A stretch of DNA of 15,355 nt from Burkholderiaceae bacterium (GTDB lineage: Bacteria; Pseudomonadota; Gammaproteobacteria; Burkholderiales; Burkholderiaceae_F), in contig JACCSD010000042.1 of assembly GCA_013813185.1 (NCBI GenBank), positions 1-15,355 of the forward strand, given 5' to 3'. Of the stretch, positions 14,248 to 15,355 are shown one piece after another. Within the stretch, counting starts at the first letter, position 1. Every line of letters starts with the position of its first letter. Made by a program: the position numbers and the translations under genes. The notes under the pieces were generated by a model. That model ran no database searches. It was not told the origin of the DNA and was given only the letters and a program-made list of their open reading frames with translations.

Positions 14248-14700
14248 TCAACCTGTACCGCTCGACGGTCCCTTCGGCGCGGGTGGTCCTGCAGGAGCAG
14301 GCGCAGGTTTACTCCCACTCTCGCCTTTCGATTCGGATTTCGTTTCGGACTTCGAATCAGACTTCGATTCGGTCTTGGTGTCCGATTTCGCCACGGTTTT
14401 TGCATCGGCGCCTGTATCGCTCTTGGTCTCCGTCTTCGACTCGCCCTTCGAATCGGCCGACTGATCGGTGGTCGCCTTTTCGTCAGGCTTCACGCCGTCT
14501 TTTTTCTTTCCCGACCCCTGGTCGCGAAAATCGGTGACGTACCAACCGGCACCCTTCAACTGGAATCCGGCCGCGGTGACTTGCTTGACGAGCGCGGGCT
14601 TGCCGCAGCTGGGGCAATCGAGCAGCGGCGGGTCAGACACCTTCCGGATTACATCCATTTGGTGGCTGCATTCGGCGCACTTGTACGCGTAAATCGGCAT
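14248..14700 (-). CDS. FmdB-type zinc-ribbon protein with repetitive acidic/lysine tail
   Basis: The protein has 150 residues from ATG 14700; the start MPIYAYKC is diagnostic for the FmdB regulatory family. The frame is open 116 codons further upstream, but that runs over the divergent glutamine synthetase gene and is not coding. A single zinc ribbon is formed by C8, C11, C29 and C32. The segment GFQLKGAGWYVTDFR (about 45-59) is also typical. From about residue 65 the protein is low-complexity: many Lys, Ser/Thr, Asp/Glu, then a Pro/Ala/Gly end. The tail contains tandem S/T-K-S/T-D/E tetrapeptides. The family name comes from a proposed regulator of formamidase, but its real function is unclear. 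It opens the leftward block; a weak TACAAT -10-like site lies at 14737-14732. Confidence 0.9.
   Translation of the reverse strand: MPIYAYKCAECSHQMDVIRKVSDPPLLDCPSCGKPALVKQVTAAGFQLKGAGWYVTDFRDQGSGKKKDGVKPDEKATTDQSADSKGESKTETKSDTGADAKTVAKSDTKTESKSDSKSETKSESKGESGSKPAPAPAGPPAPKGPSSGTG
14327..14386 (-). repeat. degenerate 12-bp tandem repeat inside the zinc-ribbon gene
   Basis: On the + strand, units of the form TTCGATTCGGAT repeat in phase at 14327, 14339, 14351 and 14363, with a weaker unit at 14375. On the coding strand each unit encodes one tetrapeptide such as SKSD, SKSE or TKSE. The unit length is a multiple of three, so copy-number change would keep the frame. Less regular copies continue on both sides. 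Confidence 0.7.
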
Positions 14701-14793
14701 TGCATTCTCAGCGAGAGACAAAAAACGCGCAATTGTAGGGCTTGGACATTTGGCGCGTGCTGATTCAGACTGGCTGCCGACGAAGGAGCGAAG
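14701..14793. promoter_or_regulatory. divergent intergenic region between zinc-ribbon and glutamine synthetase genes
   Basis: These 93 bp must hold the promoters of both divergent genes. On the - strand TACAAT (14737-14732) is a possible -10 for the zinc-ribbon gene, but no good -35 lies 16-18 bp upstream. On the + strand TTGGAC (14742-14747) resembles a -35 without a matching -10. A clear ribosome site, AAGGAG (14782-14787), lies 6 nt before the glutamine synthetase ATG. Confidence 0.35.

Positions 14794-15355
<562 letters not shown>

Noticed and set aside
14752..14766. Possible sigma-54 (-24/-12) promoter for the glutamine synthetase gene
   Set aside because: The TTGGC half resembles the -24 element, but the -12 position reads GATT where TTGC is needed.

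Overview
The window is high-GC DNA with tightly packed genes. Its gene order and protein sequences point to a betaproteobacterium, probably of the Burkholderiales/Rhodocyclales type. The best indicators are the run of an FmdB-like zinc ribbon, a DUF502 membrane protein, aspS, nudB, an EEP-family phosphodiesterase and clsB, and a SWIB-domain protein with a lysine/alanine histone-like arm. No mobile element, CRISPR array, tRNA or rRNA was seen. I read this as chromosomal backbone with a few less usual additions.

Left end (1-1481): the 3' part of an HNH endonuclease gene on the + strand, a small predicted membrane protein (523-774, +), a perfect-palindrome bidirectional terminator, and the SWIB/histone-like gene facing the other way (837-1220, -). 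A 261-bp spacer follows, holding a candidate promoter for the SWIB gene and a strong stem-loop that probably ends the long leftward gene block.

Middle and right (1482-14700): eleven consecutive genes, all on the - strand. Read in transcription order they are FmdB-like zinc ribbon, DUF502 protein, aspS, nudB, a secreted SRPBCC protein, an unknown lipoprotein, an EEP phosphodiesterase, clsB, then a beta-CASP exonuclease, an ATP-dependent DNA ligase and an Lhr-type DEXH helicase. Several junctions overlap by 4 bp (lipoprotein/SRPBCC, ligase/exonuclease, helicase/ligase), which suggests translational coupling. The last three genes are the known ligase-associated DNA repair set. Its frequent fourth member, a PdeM-type metallophosphoesterase, is not present next to them.

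Right end (14794-15355): a divergent + strand gene for a glutamine-synthetase-family enzyme, cut by the window edge. This gene has no stop inside the window.

The least explained part is the overlapping pair SRPBCC + lipoprotein (9035-11160) between nudB and the EEP/clsB pair. Both are predicted to be exported, and the lipoprotein has a striking His-x-Cys-Gly-Cys-Tyr-His motif. It is my best candidate for an undescribed function. I see no clear sign of a wholly new multi-gene system.
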